From: Sorghum bicolor
Lineage: Eukaryota > Streptophyta > Magnoliopsida > Poales > Poaceae
Direction of reading: 5' to 3'
DNA length: 64,000 bases
Assembly: GCF_000003195.3 (NCBI RefSeq)
Contig: NC_012874.2
Coordinates: 2,263,001-2,327,000, forward strand
In this document: one piece after another, positions 36,187 to 48,632 of the stretch
Layout of the letters: every line of letters begins with the position of its first letter
Position numbering within the stretch: position 1 is the stretch's first letter
Made by a program: the position numbers and the translations under genes
The notes under the pieces: model-generated
Told to the model about the DNA's origin: nothing
What the model saw: only the letters and a program-made list of their open reading frames with translations
Database searches by the model: none

Positions 36187-39100
36187 TCAGAGCCCCAGCA
36201 GGATGTAGTAGACCAGGGTGATGGGCAGGGCGATGAGCATCCCGAAGATCACACTGCAGCAAAGCAAAGAGAGGAGTGTTATGTGATCATTGTGTTGTTA
36301 TGTAATGGCCCATCTCGATGGATGAACACACTGGAGTAGTATGAAATGCAACATGTTAGGAGCAAGCAATCATGCTGATGCTGTCCTAGATTAATGCTTT
36401 ATTACTCATTATTATTTGACTGCATGGCCCCACGGTTCTAGTTTAGTCCCAAAAACTATCATTAGGAATCATAGAGAATTCAGTGCATGATTGATCATTT
36501 CTGCTTTTTTTACTATGACAAGTGGTGATTCCAGATTATATATATATAATAGCTAAAAGTGTACCAGGAAACATGGGCAGAGATTCCTAATTAGTACTAC
36601 AAGACATGTAAAGGACACAGATAAACAGAGCAAAGGTGTATGTTATGGATCATACGCTGTGCTCAGTATGTCAGGGTGAACATTGTACTCCTTGGCAAAC
36701 ACAAATGGCACGATTCCTTGAGGTAGAGCAGCCTGAATTGTCGAATGAATGAATACACTCAATGTTAATTTTGTTCTCACCAGTATTATCCCGCAAGCTA
36801 GTTTGTGGACACAAAACACCAGCATACCTGAACAATGGCAATGTGAAGAAGTACGCCTCGCAGCCCCACAGCGATGGAGGCGGCAGCCATGACTGCTGGA
36901 CCCGCAAGGAAGCGGACAGCCATCGCGATCACGGCAAACTTGTTGCCACAAGCGATGATCCTCGGCTGCAATGCCATGAACAAGCCTGAAACAAGCGCGG
37001 TGATTCAGAATTCAGTGCGACAATTCAGAATCCAGTGCTTGCAGTGACACTAGCAACAGAAGCATCATAGAGCAGCGGAGTTTCGGGAATCAACACATAC
37101 CGAGGCTGAACATGGCCATCCCAAGCCCTGCATCTGACAGGATCGAAATCGACCGGGCGATGATCGCCGGCATCTGAATGCCCCACCTGAATTACACAGA
37201 AGAGAACAGCCCCAGGCAGGCATTAGTTATTCAACAGAACCGCATAGTGGCTGACTGATGAAACATGGCCCTGATGAGGATTTGGCAAATGATCTTGGTT
37301 GCCCCCAGACCACCAACCTGTAGGATACCAGGGACCAGATGACGCCGATGAGGCTGGAGTAGGTGTTGGGGTTCCTGATCAGCTTCCTCCAGACCATGAT
37401 GAGGATGAGCCTCGTCATGACGCTCGCCGGCGGCATCGCGGCCGCCGGCCTCCCCTCGCCGTCGTCCTTGGGGTAGAGCTGCGCCGTGGAGTTGGACCCA
37501 AGCTTGGACAGCGTCGGCCCGCCCTTGTCCGCGCCGTTCCCGTTCTTGGTCCTGCTGAAATCGTCACGCCCGTACTCGTCGTAGGCCTGGGTTCCTGCTT
37601 GGTGCAGCCATTGACGATTAAAAAAAGAGCAGCACACAATTTTGGTTCAGCAAGCCGTATCACATTCTCTACATGTACTCGTCTATCGATTAGTTCAAAG
37701 ATGGAAGCAAAACATCAAGCATTGTTAAAAACACAAGTTGTAGTATTCAAATTAGCATTGGGGGACAGTAAAAAAAAATAGCATTGGGGTACTCAAGGAA
37801 GTTTCAGTTTCTGAATTTCGTTAAAAGCACAAGATGCCAAGCAAGTACCAACAACATTTGTGGGCACTGCAAGAAACCCATTTTCTGAACAGTCGAAGCT
37901 TTGACTAAGGCTGTCTAGACCCATTTTGAGAACCCAAACCTAAAATAGTCTCCAACACAATACCTATAGCCTCCAACAGAGTACCCAAACAGAAGACCTA
38001 TTTTGGATATCAGGAGAGACATAACCCAAATTTGGGTATCCTCTCTCTTCGAGACTCATTTGCAGAGAGTGTTGTCTTTTAGGTCTTATTGTTGGAGAAG
38101 ACTAAAAATAGGTACGGAACTTTTTACCTGTAGCACTACCCAAAGAACAAATGGGTCTTGTATTTTGGGTGACGATTGTTGGAGATAGTCTAAAGAATGG
38201 TCGACATCACTCTACAAGGAACGGAGCCAAACACAAACAGAAACAGGGGTGTGTGCCTGCGCCCTGCCCACCAACATGGCGACACCAAATGCAGTTGGTC
38301 ACTGGGGGGAAAAAAGTTGTTACCTTTGGCGAGGACGTCGGCATGGTCGGCGGCGCCGGCGCCGAAGACGTGCACGGCGGCACCAGCAGCACGCTCGGAG
38401 ACCGGGGAGGCACTGGAGCTCCAGACGAGCATGTGCAGGTCCTTCCTCTTGGCCGCCACGGCGGCGACGGCCTGCGGCTGCGGCGAGTGTCCACCGGCGC
38501 CGCCCTTCTCCTCGTCCCCGGCCGCCGCCGCTGCTGCTCCTCCCTTGGCACCGGCGCCGACGATGTTGAAGAAGTCGGTGTGGTTGAAGCTGGATCCCCG
38601 CGGGGTGGGGTTGCGCGACGACTGCAGCGAGTAGATCTCCACCCCGGAGAGGTTGGACACCCGTGGCTGCATGGACTGCGAGTGGGAGTGGGAGTGCGAG
38701 CACGCGGCCTCAGAGCGCGAGCTGGTGGACTTGCGCACGGTGACCCGCACCCGTCCGCCGTCGCCGCCGGCGGGGACGGGGACGGCGTCTGCCTCGAGCT
38801 CGATCTCGCCCCTGGCGAGCGAGACGACGTCGGAGTCGACGCGGAACGAGACGATGGACGCCGCGGCGCCGTCGGGGAACTGGTCGAGCACGAGCGCGCG
38901 GGCGGCGCGGTACTCGAAGAGGAAGAGCATGAGCGTGTACCAGATGATGCACTGGAGCACGACGACCTGGACCATGAGCGTTCCCGCGTCGATGGAGGAG
39001 GAGGAGGCGCCGCCGCCGCCGTACATGCCGCGGAGCAGCGGGATGCCCATGACGAGCGTGTTGGGGAGCGTGGAGAGGGAGAAGAGCGTGATGCTCCAGT

Positions 39101-39410
39101 CGAGGCCGAGGAAGCGCGAGGCGGAGGAGGAGAAGAGGCGGGAGGCGAGGAAGAGGAGCGCGAGGACGGCGACCTTCTGCAGCGTGTCGGCGGCGAGGAA
39201 GCGCAGGTTCATGGCGAAAGGGTTGTTGGTGGAGATGAAGTGGAAGGAGAGGAGCGGGACGGCGAAGAGCGCGACGAAGCGGTTGATCCCTGAGCACTGG
39301 TCCGGGGTGAAGATCCGCCACCAGCGGACGGAGCCGTAGGCGAGCGTCATGGCTACGTACAGCGGCACCACCGCCGTCAGCACGTGGTACAGGTCCAGCG
39401 CCGTGATCAT
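36187..39410 (-). CDS. PIN: PIN1-type auxin efflux carrier
   Basis: This is a plasma-membrane auxin exporter. Six exons join in frame to 583 residues: 38324-39410, 37318-37594, 37101-37186, 36828-36985, 36656-36732 and 36187-36253. The N-terminus [20 protein letters not shown] and the following hydrophobic segments up to about residue 165 are the first membrane bundle. A long hydrophilic loop (about 166-440) carries TPRGSS at 269-274, the site class phosphorylated by PINOID-type kinases, and [10 protein letters not shown]. The NPNTY motif follows in exon 2, and the second membrane bundle ends in LVYYILLGL. This is the canonical long-loop PIN type, closest in style to the grass PIN1c/d branch by memory. 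The upstream in-frame ATG at 39437 was rejected because conservation starts at MIT. Intron 1 carries a MITE. Confidence 0.95.
37909..38190. mobile_element. MITE inside PIN intron 1
   Basis: A 282-bp element lies between TAA duplications (37906-37908 and 38191-38193). Its left end is GGCTGTCTAGACC; its right end, inverted, is GACTATCTCCAACA. Internal inverted 'ctccaaca' and 'gttggaga' words and the TAA target suggest a PIF-Harbinger-like MITE. It is wholly within the intron. Confidence 0.65.
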
Positions 39411-39624
39411 GGCTGGGTAGGGGAGGGGGGAGCTCAAATGCCGGTGGCTTTGAATTGGTTTGCTGGTGAGAAGAGGAAGCAGAGTGGTTCGGCGACGAGC
39501 AATGGGTTGGTAGGAGCGGAAGAAGAAGGAAGCAGTCCAGGGTAAAATGGCGGAGGGATAGGGACGGTAGGAAGGAGGAGGAGAAGATGGGTTGTCGTGT
39601 GGAGCAAGAGAGGAAGAAGAAGAA

Positions 39625-39780
39625 GAGTGGGCTCAGCTCAGCTGGAGCTGGAGCTGGAGCTGGAGCAGAGAGGAGAGGAGGCGGGAGGGAGGAGACACAG
39701 ATGAGGCAAGGCGGTCAGAGCTTGGGAGCAGAGCAACAAATGCAGGGGAAGGGAAGGGAAGGGAAGGGAAGGGCGGGGAG
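39625..39780. repeat. Microsatellites upstream of the PIN start
   Basis: GAGCTG units repeat at about 39640-39665 and GGGAA units at about 39745-39775. Both lie in the likely 5' leader or promoter of the PIN gene, where the minus strand is pyrimidine-rich. Confidence 0.7.
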
Positions 39781-40169
39781 CGCGAAAAGCAGCAGGAGCA
39801 GGGGGAGGGGAAGCACGGCATTGTCCAAGGGATTCTTGCAGGCAGCAGGTACAGTACTACAGTAGTAGTAGGAGTAGCAGGCAGCGACCGAGCACGACAG
39901 GCATGGAGTGTGGAGTAGGTCTGCGCGGGTAGCCGGTGGAGTGTGTGTAGGGGCTGCGCGCGCGGCGGAAAGGCAGAGAGAGAATTTGACCACGGTTGCC
40001 GTAATGGCAGACAAGAGAGCCGGAGCGGGCCGGTCCGGGCGGGGCGGGGCACTGCGTTGTTTGCGTTTGCGTTCGCGTTGCATCGGAAGGCGTGCTGTGG
40101 TGAGGAAACATATGGGTGGAGTGGAGAGCGCCGGACCGGGGGGACACCCAGCGACACAGACTCTTCACC

Positions 40170-40394
40170 CTGGAAACCAAAAAGTTCGCAAGATTCCTCG
40201 TCATATCGAATCTTGTGGCACATGCATAAAATATTAAATATAAATAAAAATAAAAACTAATTACACAGTTTAGCTGTAAATCACGAGACGAATCTTTTGA
40301 TCCTAATTAGTCCATGATTGAATAATATTTGTCATAAACAAACGAAAGTGCTACAGTACCGAAAACTTTTAACTTTTCAGAACTAAACAATGCC
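40170..40394. mobile_element. GGCC-type MITE, left end decayed
   Basis: The family interior ('gaatcttgtggcacatgc', 'ctaattacacagttt', 'aaacgaaagtgctacag') and the inverted right end AACTAAACAATGCC are present. The left terminus is not recognisable. Confidence 0.6.
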
Positions 40395-40628
40395 TCAGAG
40401 AGAGCCGAGGTAGCACCAGGAGAGGACGAGGTGAAGGTAGTAGACGTTACATTTTTTTGTTTGTATTTAATAAATAATTATCTAATTATAAATTAATTAA
40501 ATTTAAAAAAATTATCTCATAAATTATAGCCAAACCGTGTAATTAATTATTATGTTTATCTACATTTAATACTTTATAAATGCACCGTAAGATTCGACAG
40601 AGAATCTGGAATTTTTTATATTAACTAA

Positions 40629-41094
40629 GGCCTTGTTTAATTATGAAATTTTTTGAATTTCACTATTGTAATATTTTCGTTTGTATTTAACAAATATTGT
40701 TCAATGGTGTACTAACTAGACTCAAAAGATTCGTCTTGCGATTTACAGATAAACTATACAATTAGTTATTTTTTCATCTACATTTAATGTTTCATGCATG
40801 TGCCGCAAGATTCAATGTTACAGATAATCTTGAAAAACTTTTTGGATTTTGTGGGAACTAAGGCCTTGTTCAGTTCGTGAATTTTTTTTTGTTTTTGCTA
40901 TTGCAGCACTTTCGTTTGTATGTGACAACTATTATCCAATTATAGAGTAACTAGACTCAAAAAATTTGTCTCACAAATTACAGATAAATTGTGCAATTAG
41001 TTTTTATTTTTGTCTATATTAAATACTCCATGCATATGTACAAAGGTTTACTATGATGGGAAATCTTGAAATTTTTTGAGAACTACACAAGGCC
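40629..41094. mobile_element. Two adjacent GGCC-type MITEs
   Basis: The first copy starts GGCCTTGTTTAATT at 40629 and lacks its last bases. The second starts at 40862 (GGCCTTGTTCAGTT) and ends at 41094 (CACAAGGCC), flanked by TAA at 40859-40861 and 41095-41097. Confidence 0.8.
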
Positions 41095-41097
41095 TAA

Positions 41098-43640
41098 TGA
41101 AGCGCCCCTGGTAAACCAGGAACTCAAATGTGATAAAATACTAGTCCCAGGAGACTAGTAACACATTTATTACATCAGATAAGTTTCAGCGCAGTAGTCT
41201 CGAAAAGCGTGGACAAGGAAGGCACACTATAATAATAAGACACCAAAATACAACATAGGTCCAAAGGACCTAGAAACAAACGATATCACAATCGAACATC
41301 TGACGAGTCCCAATGCCACAGGCTTAGTTGGGTGCAGACACGACCTTACTCGAACGCCACTTCGGGATCGAAGTCCGGATCTTTCTCTGTTTAATAAAGC
41401 AAGGGTGAGTACAATGTACTCAGCAAATCCAACCTTACCCTACGGAAGGGGATAACAATATATATGCATATGGATAAGTCAAGGACGAGGCTTAGTTTCA
41501 TTTGCATAAAGCTATCTTTTTACACATGCAAGGTTTTATTTCACAAATACTGTTGTAAAAGACCTCTTTTCCACATATGATAGTATTTCTGAAAATAGGG
41601 TTTGATCACAATTTCAAGTGTTGTTGAACCCTTGTTCCCACAACACAATGGCAGTCAACCATTTATTTCCAAAATCACACTCACTTTCATGTTTTCACTC
41701 ATCCCAACCATCTAGTTGTTGAAACCAAACCATAACCCGTCCGAGACCGCGGACACGGCTATCCAGATAGATTTACACTCTGCAGAGGTTGTACACTTTT
41801 CCCACAAGTAGGATACCATAACTTACACCGTCGTGCAAGCACAGATCCATCAAAGTCATTACCCTCCATAGCTAAGTAATGACGCTCACCACGGGAACAC
41901 TAAGGCCACATCTCATGATACCACAATAATTCACAAAGCTCTTTTCATATATTTCCATAATTTCACATACATCACTTAGTGTCCCGTTGCACACCTGCCT
42001 CCAGGTGATTGCCATACTAACTAGAGGGATTTAGACTAAGCCTTTCCCATGCAAGGCGAGTGGTTGTACGATAAATGAGTTAGGCAAGATGAATCATCAA
42101 CTCAGTCCTTAATCGAGACAAGGCGGATATCTTCACGCTTAACCCCGCAAGGTATAAGCCACAACACCAGGGCATCCCCAAAAGAGATCCCATCCGCCCC
42201 ATCTCCATAGTAATCTCATCTATAACTTGTTCATTAACCCTTTCATAATATCCACAGTTTATTTTCACCACTCACACCTTTTACTTTTAAAATCATTATA
42301 TTTGAAAAATATAGCGATGAGTATCCAGGATGAGTAACAAGTCCTAAGCATACTAAATAATAATATTTCTGTCATAGCATATTATTTGTTCCTAGGTTCA
42401 AACAAGACAGTTACCGGGTGATTTCAATTCAAGGATGGCTATTCAACAGGTTTTAACTAAGCAACGAAAATACTTCGTACATATATCGTACATGCAATAT
42501 TTCAAACGGCTTCTACGGGTTGTGTTTAAAAATAGGATCAATATGCATCAAAGGGGATCGGTTGGACTTGCCTCCGTCGGCGTCCTCAGCAAACTCTCGC
42601 TGACAGTCCGGGTCCTCGGCGTCAAACTCGCGGTACTCGTCTCCAACGTTCTCGTTTTCCGGCTCGTTCACTCCGTCAGCTAAAATACGCGACGAACGAC
42701 ACAGACAACAGGCACAGATAAATAATCATATAAATTTAAATGAGCTCCAAAAATTATGAAATTAATATGGGAGGTAGATCATGATTTTAGATGAATTTAG
42801 AAAAAAGAATTATTGAAATCAGAGTTAGCATGTGGTATTTGTAAAATGGCCGGACTTTAATCATGCGAAAAAGGCTAACGATGATTAAGAAATGGATGCT
42901 TCACGTGGGCATTTGTTTGGCTGGTAGTGCATGGTGCATGCATGTACTATTTGGAGTTAATGCTTATGGCCCACGCATGCATGGTTAGAGAGAAATTAGC
43001 AGGGGTCATTAGAGCTCCTCTGTATGTCATGGTTCTATTCGTGGAGTTCTTGGCAGTGAATCGGTACAGACAAATATAAGGAAAAAAATACAGGAAAATA
43101 CTACAGAAAGACAGAGAAGAGCAAGGAGATGCTCATGAGCTGCTCACCTCGTCTTGCGACGACAGTCGAGCTCGGCTTGTGCGTATGGCCGTATACGGTA
43201 TACGCGAAGTGAGAGCGAGTGAGTGAACGTGTTTCTCGGGTGGTGAGAGTGAGCACCCGAGAGTGCCTTTTTATAGGCCAGAGTGCTCAGCTCGTTGCCA
43301 TTAAAAATGCTACTGTAGCGCATGGTCGGTGCCTAATTTGCATGCACGATGCATGCAAATGGACGGTGCCTAATCACCGTGTCCTTGCATGCAGGTGCAT
43401 GCAAATGGACGGTGGCATGTCCTGCATGCATGCATGAGATATATATTCGTGTAGGTGCACTGCTATGTCTTCTTGCATGTAAGCTTGCTGGTACTCGCTG
43501 TTATTTATGCACGAAAAAAAATATGGATGGATTAGATGGAGAAACTATAGAGCTCAAATTATTTTATAGTTTTTGAAATATATTTTGAAAATAATTTTTA
43601 ATGCGAGTGATTTTTGAATGTGAATTTTTGGGATGTTACA
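41098..43640 (-). repeat. 3' LTR (left copy)
   Basis: In the element's sense it runs from TGTAACATCCC at 43640 to GGGGCGCTTCA at 41098. It includes a TATA box (minus strand CTATAAAAAG at 43267-43276) and an RY motif cluster at about 43337-43435. The last pol codons extend into it (to 43598). Confidence 0.93.
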
Positions 43641-46600
43641 AACCTACCCCACTTAAAAGAAATCTCGTCCTCGAGATTCGGCTGGGTCCTAAATAGATGG
43701 GGAAACTCTTTTCTCAGGGCATCTTCTCTTTCCCATGTTGCTTCTGCTTCTGTGTGTCTACTCCATTGAACACGACAAATTCGGACTGTGGTCGTTCGAG
43801 TTTGCTTGGTGACTGAGTCTAGAATTTTTATTGGCACTTCTTGATATCTTAGGTCATCTTGTAAATCAACTGTATCTGGCGATATTTGTTCCTCTGGTAC
43901 TCTGAGACATTTCTTCAATTGGGAGACATGAAACACATTGTGTATATCTGACATTTCTTCAGGTAGCCGAACACGATAGGCTACAGCTCCAATCCTTTGT
44001 AATACTTGATATGGTCCAATATACCGTGGTGCTAGCTTGCCTCTAACTTGGAACCTTCGAGTTCCTCGAATAGGAGAGACTTTGACATACACAAAATCTC
44101 CAACTGCAAAACTTAACTCTCTCCTTTTATCAGAATAGCTCTTTTGACGTGATTGTGCCTCTTTCAATTTTTCTCTGATTTCAGCTACACGATCTTCTGC
44201 TTCTTTTATAAGGGCTGGTCCAAGCAAAGTTCGTTCTCCAACTTCTGACCACATCAATGGGGTTCTACATTTTCTTCCATATAGGGCCTCAAAAGGTGAC
44301 ATGCCCAAACTAGCTTGGTAACTATTATTATAGGAGAACTCTGCATAAGTTAGGCTTTTCTCCCAATCTTTACCATACGTGAGCACGCATGCTCTTAGCA
44401 TATCTTCCATAATCTGATTTATTCTTTCAGTCTGACCATCTGTTTGAGGATGATAAGCTGAGCTAAAATCTAGCTTGGTTCCCATAGCTTCATGCAAACT
44501 TTTTCAGAACTTAGAGGTAAATTGGGTACCTCGGTTCAGATACAATCTTACTTGGCACACCATGCAATTTGACTATGTTATCCACATATAACTGGGCTAA
44601 CTTGTCTCCACTATACTTGGTGCGCACATGTATGAAGTGAGCAACCTTGGTAAGGCGGTCCACTATTACCCATATTGAATCATTTCCTTTTAGAGTTTTG
44701 GGTAATCCATTCACAAAATCCATACCTATCTCATCCCATTTCCAAACAGGAATAGGCAATGGCTGGAGCAAGCCTGCTGGTTTCTGATGCTCCGCTTTAA
44801 CCCTTTGGCAAACATCACATTGTGCAACAAATCGTGCCACATAAGCTTTCATGCCATTCCACCAATATCTTTCTTTTAGGTCCATGTACATCTTGGTGGC
44901 ACCAGGGTGGATAGAATAAGCTGAGTTATGGGCTTCATCAAGGATTAATTCTTGAAACTTTCCTTCCTTGGGCACACAAATCCTATTTTTATACCACAAT
45001 ACTCCTTTGTTATCCACTCTAAAGTATGGAGCTTTATTTTCTCCAGTTTGCTCACGAATCTTCATCAGATCCTTATCCTTATGTTGTGTCTACTTGATTT
45101 CTTCCACAAGAGTTGGCTGCACCATCAGACTGCCATTTTGAGGTTGACGTACTATATGCATGTTCAACTGTGCTATCTCTTCTTGTAGGTGAGTGTTCTT
45201 AGGCACCAACTGCTGACCATATGGCTTTCTGCTTAGGGCATCTGCTACCACGTTGGTCTTTCCTGGGTGGTAATGAATCTCAAGGTTATAGTCCTTGATT
45301 AATTCTAACCATCTTCTTTGCCTTAGGTTCAAGTCTGACTGTGTGAAGATGTACTTCAAACTCTTGTGATCAGTGTAGATTTCACACTTGTTTTCAATGA
45401 GGTAGTGTCTCCAAATCTTGAGAGCATGTACTATAGCTGCTAACTCCAAATCATGGGTAGGGTAATTTTGCTCATGAGGTCTAAGCTGACGGGATGTATA
45501 AGCAACCACTTTTCCTCCTTGCATAAGAACACATCCTAAACCTTGTCTTGAGGCATCACAGTATATGATGAAATCTTGGTGAATGTCTGGCAAAGTTAAC
45601 ACTGGTGCTGTTGTCAGTCTCTTCTTCAACTCTTGGAAACTCTTCTCACATGATTCTGTCCAAGTGAATTTCTTATCCTTCCTAAGAAGCTCTGTCATGG
45701 GTCTGGCTATCTTGGAAAATCCTTCTATAAACCTTCGATAATATCCAGCTAATCCAAGAAAACTTCTAACCTCACTCACATTGGTGGGTTGCTGCCAATG
45801 GGAGACAACTTCTACTTTCTCAGGGTCGACTGCAACTCCTTCAGCTGTCAAGATGTGGCCTAGAAATGCAACATTCTCAAGCCAAAATTCACACTTGCTG
45901 AATTTAGCATACAACTTGTGTCTTCTTAGCTTTTCCAACACTACTCTCAAGTGTTGTCCATGTTCTTTAGCACTCTTAGAGTAGATAAGTATGTCATCAA
46001 TGAAGACTACAACAAACTTATCTAACTCTTCCATGAATACCTTATTCATGAGGTTCATGAAATAGGCAGGGGCATTGGTTAATCCAAAAGACATCACTGT
46101 AAACTCGTATTGTCCATATCTGGTTACAAAGGCTGTCTTGGGGACATCACTATTCTTGATCTTGAGTTGGTGATAACCTGATCTCAAATCAATCTTAGAG
46201 AAATACTTGGCTCCTTTAAGCTGATCAAAAAGGTCATCTATCCTTGGTAGGGGATACTTATTCTTGATGGTGACTTCATTTAGGGACCTATAATCCACAC
46301 ACATCCTCATACTTCCATCTTTCTTCTTCACAAACAAGACTGGGGCTCCCCATGGTGAAGAACTAGGTCTGATATAACCTTTCTGCTGCAATTCTCTTAG
46401 CTACTCTTTTAGTTCAGCTAACTCTACCGGAGCCATTCTGTAAGGTCTCTTGGCTATGGGGGCAGTCCCAGGGATAAGATCAATGATGAACTCTATATCC
46501 CTGTCTGGTGGCATTCCAGGTAGTTCCTCAGGGAATACATCAGGGTATTCTTGCACTATTGGTACTTCCTCTATGGTCCTTGCATCCAAATTGAAGACCA

Positions 46601-46682
46601 TTGGATTAACTTTAGACCCTCGGGTTTGACATTTCACTTTAATCTCTTCATGGTTAACTAACGATACTTCTTTGTTGCACAA
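43598..46682 (-). pseudogene. Broken pol: reverse transcriptase, RNase H, integrase, chromodomain
   Basis: The frame continues the protease reading after a 1-nt shift near 46660-46680. It is interrupted by TAG at 46398-46400, by TAG near 45087, and by a 1-nt shift plus a stop near 44500-44530. Reverse transcriptase is recognisable ([29 protein letters not shown]), as are RNase H ([14 protein letters not shown]) and the integrase zinc region (CDVCQR) and core (GMDFVNGLPKT). A chromodomain-like tail lies at about 43670-43820 (VQWSRHTEAEATWE). The second shift falls at the position of the integrase core's second catalytic aspartate. Two of the stops look like C-to-T changes at CAG or TGG codons, as expected from decay of methylated DNA. 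As it stands, no full polyprotein can be made without suppression. Confidence 0.9.
43641..43654 (-). other. Polypurine tract next to the 3' LTR
   Basis: The minus strand reads AAGTGGGGTAGGTT immediately before the LTR start. This is the usual place and composition for plus-strand priming. Confidence 0.7.
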
Positions 46683-48268
46683 CTAATAATTCCATTGTGT
46701 GTAGTTAACCAATCCATTCCAAGGATAACATCTATTCCTTTGGACTTGAGCACTACTAAGTCTGCTAAGAAAACTACCCCACTTAGAATGATCCTTACAT
46801 TTGAACATCCTAGATGACATTTGATGTCAGACCCAGGTGTTTGGGTTATTAGGGGTAACTTTAGTAGTACTGTGGGTATTTGATGCTTCTCAACAAAACT
46901 TGATGATATGAATGAATGTGATGCTCCAGAATCAAATAATACTGTTGCAAGTACTGAATCGACTAAGAACTCACCAAGTACCACTCCTGAAGCAGTCTGA
47001 GCATCCTGAGCATGAATATGGTTGACACGGGCTGTACCATAGGATTGTTGAGGTTGCTTCATCATCTGGCTATTATTGTTGGTGTTGCTATTGTTGCGAG
47101 GGAAACCACGGTTGACTCCAGACACTGCAGATCTTGGTCCATTAACTGTGTGGGACTGAGTGGATAATGCTGGTGGGTTGTTCTTGTAGGGACAGTTGGC
47201 AATGTAGTGTCCAGTCTCATGGCAATTAAAGCAAGTCCTAACATTGTTTGTGACTTGACCAGTGCTGTTCTGTTGAGTCTTGCCATAAGTTTGATTCTGA
47301 TAGGTTGTCTTAGGCTGATATGATGACTGCATTTGGTTATTGGAGACACTAGCAGGAGAGCGAAACTGCATTGGGGCTTGAGTCCGCTGGCTTGGTTGGC
47401 TAAAGGTTTTCAGCCTCTGGGATCTAGCACCATCTTGAACCTTGCGCTCCAGAAATTTGCGCTTGTTTTCTTTCCTTTCTTCAGTCTTGGCCACATCAGT
47501 CAGAATGGTCCTATTCATCAATGTGTTGAAATCTGGATAGATCTGTGGGGTCATGAGGGTTCTGAGCTCACAGGTCAATCCTTCTATGAACTTTGTCTGT
47601 TTCTTGGCATCAGTGTTGACCAATTCTGGGGCATAGCGAGACAATTCAGTGAATTGGAAGATGTACTCACTCAGAGTTTTATTTCCTTGCTTCAAGTTGC
47701 GAAATTCATCAGCCTTCAGCTTCATGATTCCATCTGGAATGTGGTACCGGCGGAATTCATCCACAAATTCTTCCCATGTGATAGTGTTTGCATTGTCCAC
47801 AGCTCCACTATAGGCTTCCCACCTAGAAAGGGCAATTCCTGTCAGCTGGTGAGATGCTAGCAGAACTCTATCCCTTCCATCGCAGTGGATTGTGTCCAAC
47901 TTCCTTTCAATCACCTTAAGCCAATCATCTGCTTCCATGGGGTTGTCGGATCCAGTAAAGGTGGGTGGCTTAAGCCTCATGAACTCAGTCATCTTGTCTT
48001 GGACTCCGGCTCCACGGTTGTTCCTAGGGCGGTTCATGCCTTGAGCCAAGGTCTCTAGAAGGCGAGTCTGAGTTGCCATGACTTGTGCTAAGTCAATTGC
48101 TGGAGGAGGGGGCAAGTCATCTTCTTCATTATGGTTCCTAGTCTGACTCACTTCATCTTCATGAATACCATCAGCATTTGCATTGGCTTGACTTCCATTT
48201 GGATTTTGGCTTTGTCTACTAGCTGCACGACCACTTGGTTGAGAGCGGGTAGCTGGTTTGGGAGGCAT
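46658..48268 (-). CDS. gag-pro: Gag plus aspartic protease of the gypsy element
   Basis: An intact frame of about 536 residues starts at MPPKPATRSQ (48268); the frame itself is open from 48292, eight codons earlier. The gag core lies at about residues 95-265 (FVDEFRRYHIP, LSEYIFQFTELSRYAPE). A CCHC zinc knuckle, CFNCHETGHYIANC, lies near 346-360. The protease has LFDSGASHSF with the catalytic aspartate near 446, and GIDVILGMDWL near the end. Gag forms the particle and binds element RNA; the protease matures it. The frame ends at a stop just after the protease, one nucleotide out of phase with pol. Confidence 0.92.
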   Translation of the reverse strand: MPPKPATRSQPSGRAASRQSQNPNGSQANANADGIHEDEVSQTRNHNEEDDLPPPPAIDLAQVMATQTRLLETLAQGMNRPRNNRGAGVQDKMTEFMRLKPPTFTGSDNPMEADDWLKVIERKLDTIHCDGRDRVLLASHQLTGIALSRWEAYSGAVDNANTITWEEFVDEFRRYHIPDGIMKLKADEFRNLKQGNKTLSEYIFQFTELSRYAPELVNTDAKKQTKFIEGLTCELRTLMTPQIYPDFNTLMNRTILTDVAKTEERKENKRKFLERKVQDGARSQRLKTFSQPSQRTQAPMQFRSPASVSNNQMQSSYQPKTTYQNQTYGKTQQNSTGQVTNNVRTCFNCHETGHYIANCPYKNNPPALSTQSHTVNGPRSAVSGVNRGFPRNNSNTNNNSQMMKQPQQSYGTARVNHIHAQDAQTASGVVLGEFLVDSVLATVLFDSGASHSFISSSFVEKHQIPTVLLKLPLITQTPGSDIKCHLGCSNVRIILSGVVFLADLVVLKSKGIDVILGMDWLTTHNGIISCATKKYR

Positions 48269-48632
48269 CTGTTGGTTAAGATGAGAAAGCATTAGATAAG
48301 GGTTAGATCTATTGAGTGATGTTGTTTTTTTGTTAAGGCGTTATATTTTAAAAAGGTGCAAGTTTTAAGACTTGCTATCCCGAAAGGGAACAACATAGAG
48401 CACTCAATTTTTTTAGCACAACCAACAAGCACAAATATATATTTTGAATAAGAGGACGGTTTACAACATAGTAATGGAGGAAATAAGCGTACTACAATAC
48501 GGTTCATCTACTTTGGAGGTTGAACAAAAGTGAAGTAAACTTTACTTCCCCAAGACATAAGGAGGAACTAGGTGCTACTATTCTTCAACTTCTTCGGACA
48601 GAACAGCTTCATTCCCTTGGTGTTGAGGAGGA

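Noticed and set aside
38151..39339. Large plus-strand frames (up to 380 codons) over PIN exon 1
   Set aside because: These are antisense shadows of the GC-rich PIN exon; composition is low-complexity and no motif is present.
42080..42683. Small ORFs conserved in both LTRs (63 and 82 codons)
   Set aside because: Their conservation follows from the near identity of the LTRs; no coding signature is seen.
47333..47860. Plus-strand 175-codon frame antisense to gag
   Set aside because: It lies opposite the conserved gag core and has no motif. Antisense ORFs occur in some gypsy elements, but support here is weak.
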